Positions 3,870-5,706 of a DNA stretch of 5,706 bases are shown one piece after another (position 1 is the stretch's first letter; each line of letters opens with the position of its first letter). Location: NCBI GenBank assembly GCA_021203685.1, contig JAJQAS010000209.1, positions 1 through 5,706 on the forward strand, read 5' to 3'. The notes beneath the pieces were generated by a model that was not told the origin of the DNA, ran no database searches, and was given only the letters and a program-made list of their open reading frames with translations. The stretch comes from Clostridiales bacterium (GTDB lineage Bacteria > Bacillota > Clostridia > Oscillospirales > Oscillospiraceae). The position numbers and the translations under genes were made by a program.

Positions 3870-5706
3870 ATGGCATTAGACTATGTCGAGACTTCGAAAA
3901 AGATCATCGAAGCCGTTGGCGGTGTCTCCAACATCGCCAGTGCCACCAACTGTATGACCCGCCTGCGTCTGGTTCTGAACGACGAGAGCAAAGCGGACGA
4001 CAAGAAGGTGGAGAAGATCAAAGGCGTCAAGAGCGTCATCAAGCAGGGCGGTCAGTACCAGATCGTCATCGGCAACGAGGTCTCCAACCTGTTTAAGGAG
4101 TTCAAGAAACAGGGCAACTTCGGCGCGGAGGGCGGCAGCTCCGCCCCCAAGAAGGCCGAGGGCAACCCCCTCCAGCGGCTGCTGGGCTTCGTCTCCGGCT
4201 GTATGACCCCCATGCTGCCCGCCATGTTGGGCTGTGGTATGATGAAGGTGGTTCTGACCCTGCTGACCACCTTTGCCGGGTTGAGCACCGACACCTCCAC
4301 TTATATTATCCTCACCGCGATGGGCGACTGCTTCTTCACCTTCCTGCCCATTTTCCTGGCCTTTAACATCGCAAAAAAGATGGACGGCTCCCCCATGTTG
4401 TTCATGACTGTGGCCGCTGCCATGGTCTATCCCGACCTGGTCACCCTGATGGCTGGCAGCTCTCTGGAGCTGGGCACCTTCCTGGGCATGGACTGCACCT
4501 ATCTCTTCGGCATCCCTGTCATTTGCTCCACCTACACCTCCTCCGTCCTGCCCATCCTGCTGATGGCCCCGGTGATGAAGTGGGTGGAAGACTTCGCAGA
4601 CCGGGTATCCCCCAACGTGCTGAAATCCTTCCTGAAGCCCCTGATCTTCCTGATCATCTGCGTGCCCGTAGCCCTGATCGTCCTTGGCCCTCTCGGCAAC
4701 ATCATCGGCGATGCCCTGTCCGGCGTGTTCAATCTGTGCTACAATGCCTGCTCCTGGCTGACCATCGGCGTCCTGTCCGCCATCATGCCCTTCATCGTCA
4801 TGACCGGTATGCACTACGCTCTGGTTCCCTTCTGCACCATCAACCTGACTACGGTTGGCTTTGACGCTCTGGTCATCACCACCATGTTCTGCTCCAACCT
4901 GGCCCAGGGCGGCGCTTCCCTGGGCGTCGGCCTCAAGAGCAAGAACACCGAGACCAAGTCTGAAGGCATCGCCTGCGGCATCTCCGCTGTGGTGGCCGGC
5001 GTTACTGAGCCTGCCATGTACGGCATCAACCTGCGCTACGGCAAGCCCATGATGGCCGCTGTTATCGCGGCTGCTATCTCCGGCCTGTGGTGCGGCATCA
5101 CCGGCGTGGTTGGCTATGTGATGGGCGGCTCCCCCTCCATCCTGACCCTAATCCAGTTCATCGGCGGCGACAACCCCATGAGCGGTGTGATTTTCGGCGC
5201 CATCGGTGCTGTCATTTCCATCGGCGTCTCCTTTGCCATCACCTTCATCACCTACAAGGACCCCGTCGAGGAAGAAGAAGAGGAAGAGCCTGCTGAGGAC
5301 GCTTCCGAGTCCGCTCCCAAGCCTCTGGTTCAGACCATCACCCTGACCGCTCCCATGACCGGCGAGGTCGTGAAGCTGGCCGACGTGCCCGATCAGGTCT
5401 TTGCCTCCGGCGCTCTGGGCGAAGGCGTCGCCATCATCCCCACCGTGGGCAAGGTGGTCGCTCCCTGTGACGCGGTCGTTTCCGCCACCATGGACACCAA
5501 ACACGCCGTTGGCCTGACCACCCCCGAAGGGATGGAGCTGCTCATCCATGTGGGTCTGAATACCGTGGAACTGAACGGCAAATTCTATGACTACAAGGTC
5601 AAGGAGGGCGACAGCGTCAAGCGCGGCGATACCCTCATCGAGTTCGACATTGACGGCATCAAGGGCGCGGGTTATCCCCTCCACACCCCGGTGCTGGTCA
5701 CCAACT
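3870..5706 (+). CDS. Beta-glucoside-family PTS permease EIIBCA (3' end cut by window)
   Basis: The first 612 residues of a membrane sugar phosphotransferase permease that imports and phosphorylates its substrate. EIIB is residues 1-85 with the phospho-cysteine Cys28 (NCMTRLRL) and IKQGGQYQIVIGNEV (57-71). EIIC (about 100-462) has many hydrophobic segments and the conserved GMHYALVPF (313-321), AQGGAS (345-350) and TEPAMYGINLRYGKP (379-393), which contains the invariant Glu380. A seven-glutamate linker (467-473) leads to EIIA (about 487 on), with His545 (TKHAVG) and His560 (LLIHVG) matching His75 and His90 of E. coli EIIA-Glc. The B-C-A order and motifs place it with BglF/BglP. The start of EIIB (NIASATNCMTRLRL) also resembles MurP and sucrose-type EIIB, so aryl-beta-glucosides are likely but other sugars are possible. 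Compared with EIIA-Glc, about 20-30 residues are missing beyond the window. It is controlled by the RAT 2 leader and probably acts as inhibiting kinase of the antiterminator just upstream. Confidence 0.93.
   Translation, partial: MALDYVETSKKIIEAVGGVSNIASATNCMTRLRLVLNDESKADDKKVEKIKGVKSVIKQGGQYQIVIGNEVSNLFKEFKKQGNFGAEGGSSAPKKAEGNPLQRLLGFVSGCMTPMLPAMLGCGMMKVVLTLLTTFAGLSTDTSTYIILTAMGDCFFTFLPIFLAFNIAKKMDGSPMLFMTVAAAMVYPDLVTLMAGSSLELGTFLGMDCTYLFGIPVICSTYTSSVLPILLMAPVMKWVEDFADRVSPNVLKSFLKPLIFLIICVPVALIVLGPLGNIIGDALSGVFNLCYNACSWLTIGVLSAIMPFIVMTGMHYALVPFCTINLTTVGFDALVITTMFCSNLAQGGASLGVGLKSKNTETKSEGIACGISAVVAGVTEPAMYGINLRYGKPMMAAVIAAAISGLWCGITGVVGYVMGGSPSILTLIQFIGGDNPMSGVIFGAIGAVISIGVSFAITFITYKDPVEEEEEEEPAEDASESAPKPLVQTITLTAPMTGEVVKLADVPDQVFASGALGEGVAIIPTVGKVVAPCDAVVSATMDTKHAVGLTTPEGMELLIHVGLNTVELNGKFYDYKVKEGDSVKRGDTLIEFDIDGIKGAGYPLHTPVLVTN

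Noticed and set aside
3876..4814. Long minus-strand open frame of 312 codons rich in His, Gln, Gly and Asp
   Set aside because: It is antisense to the EIIBCA gene. The composition is what a GC-rich third-position frame yields in reverse, and it has no recognisable domain or ribosome site.

Overview
The window looks like a chromosomal segment from a fairly GC-rich Firmicute. The coding regions are clearly GC-rich, while the two main intergenic regions are AT-richer. The HMA/AraC pair, a LicT/BglG antiterminator with a fused EIIBCA permease, and strong GGAGG-like ribosome sites fit a gut clostridium of the Oscillospiraceae (Flavonifractor/Oscillibacter-like). That placement is an inference from gene content and composition. 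No marker gene is present.

Left part (1-1317): the last codons of an upstream gene, 3 nt before an RlmI-type PUA/SAM-dependent RNA methyltransferase. It ends at a hairpin that works as a terminator in both directions.

Middle part (1330-2482, minus strand): a two-gene unit reading leftwards. An AraC-family regulator with an N-terminal CxCC cluster is followed 43 nt later by a small HMA metal-binding protein with a GMMCGMC motif. A good sigma-A promoter (TTGACT-18-TATAAT) drives the unit. A 26-bp near-perfect inverted repeat covers the end of the -10 box and the likely transcription start.

Right part (2606-5706, plus strand): a complete sugar-PTS control circuit. It has a TTGACA-17-TAACAT promoter, a RAT (ribonucleic antiterminator) element overlapping a leader terminator, a GTG-started LicT/BglG-type antiterminator, a second RAT overlapping a second terminator, and a beta-glucoside-family EIIBCA permease cut by the window end about where its last few dozen residues would follow. 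The two RATs share the blocks GATTGTGAC and GGCAAGGCCT. By analogy with bgl/lic systems, the antiterminator, when active, should bind both leaders, raising its own synthesis and that of the permease. The permease should in turn inhibit it by phosphorylation when substrate is absent.

Most of this is recognisable biology. The less ordinary parts are the doubled RAT/terminator, the AraC-HMA pair with its cysteine cluster, and the two 26-bp inverted repeats in the divergent intergenic region.
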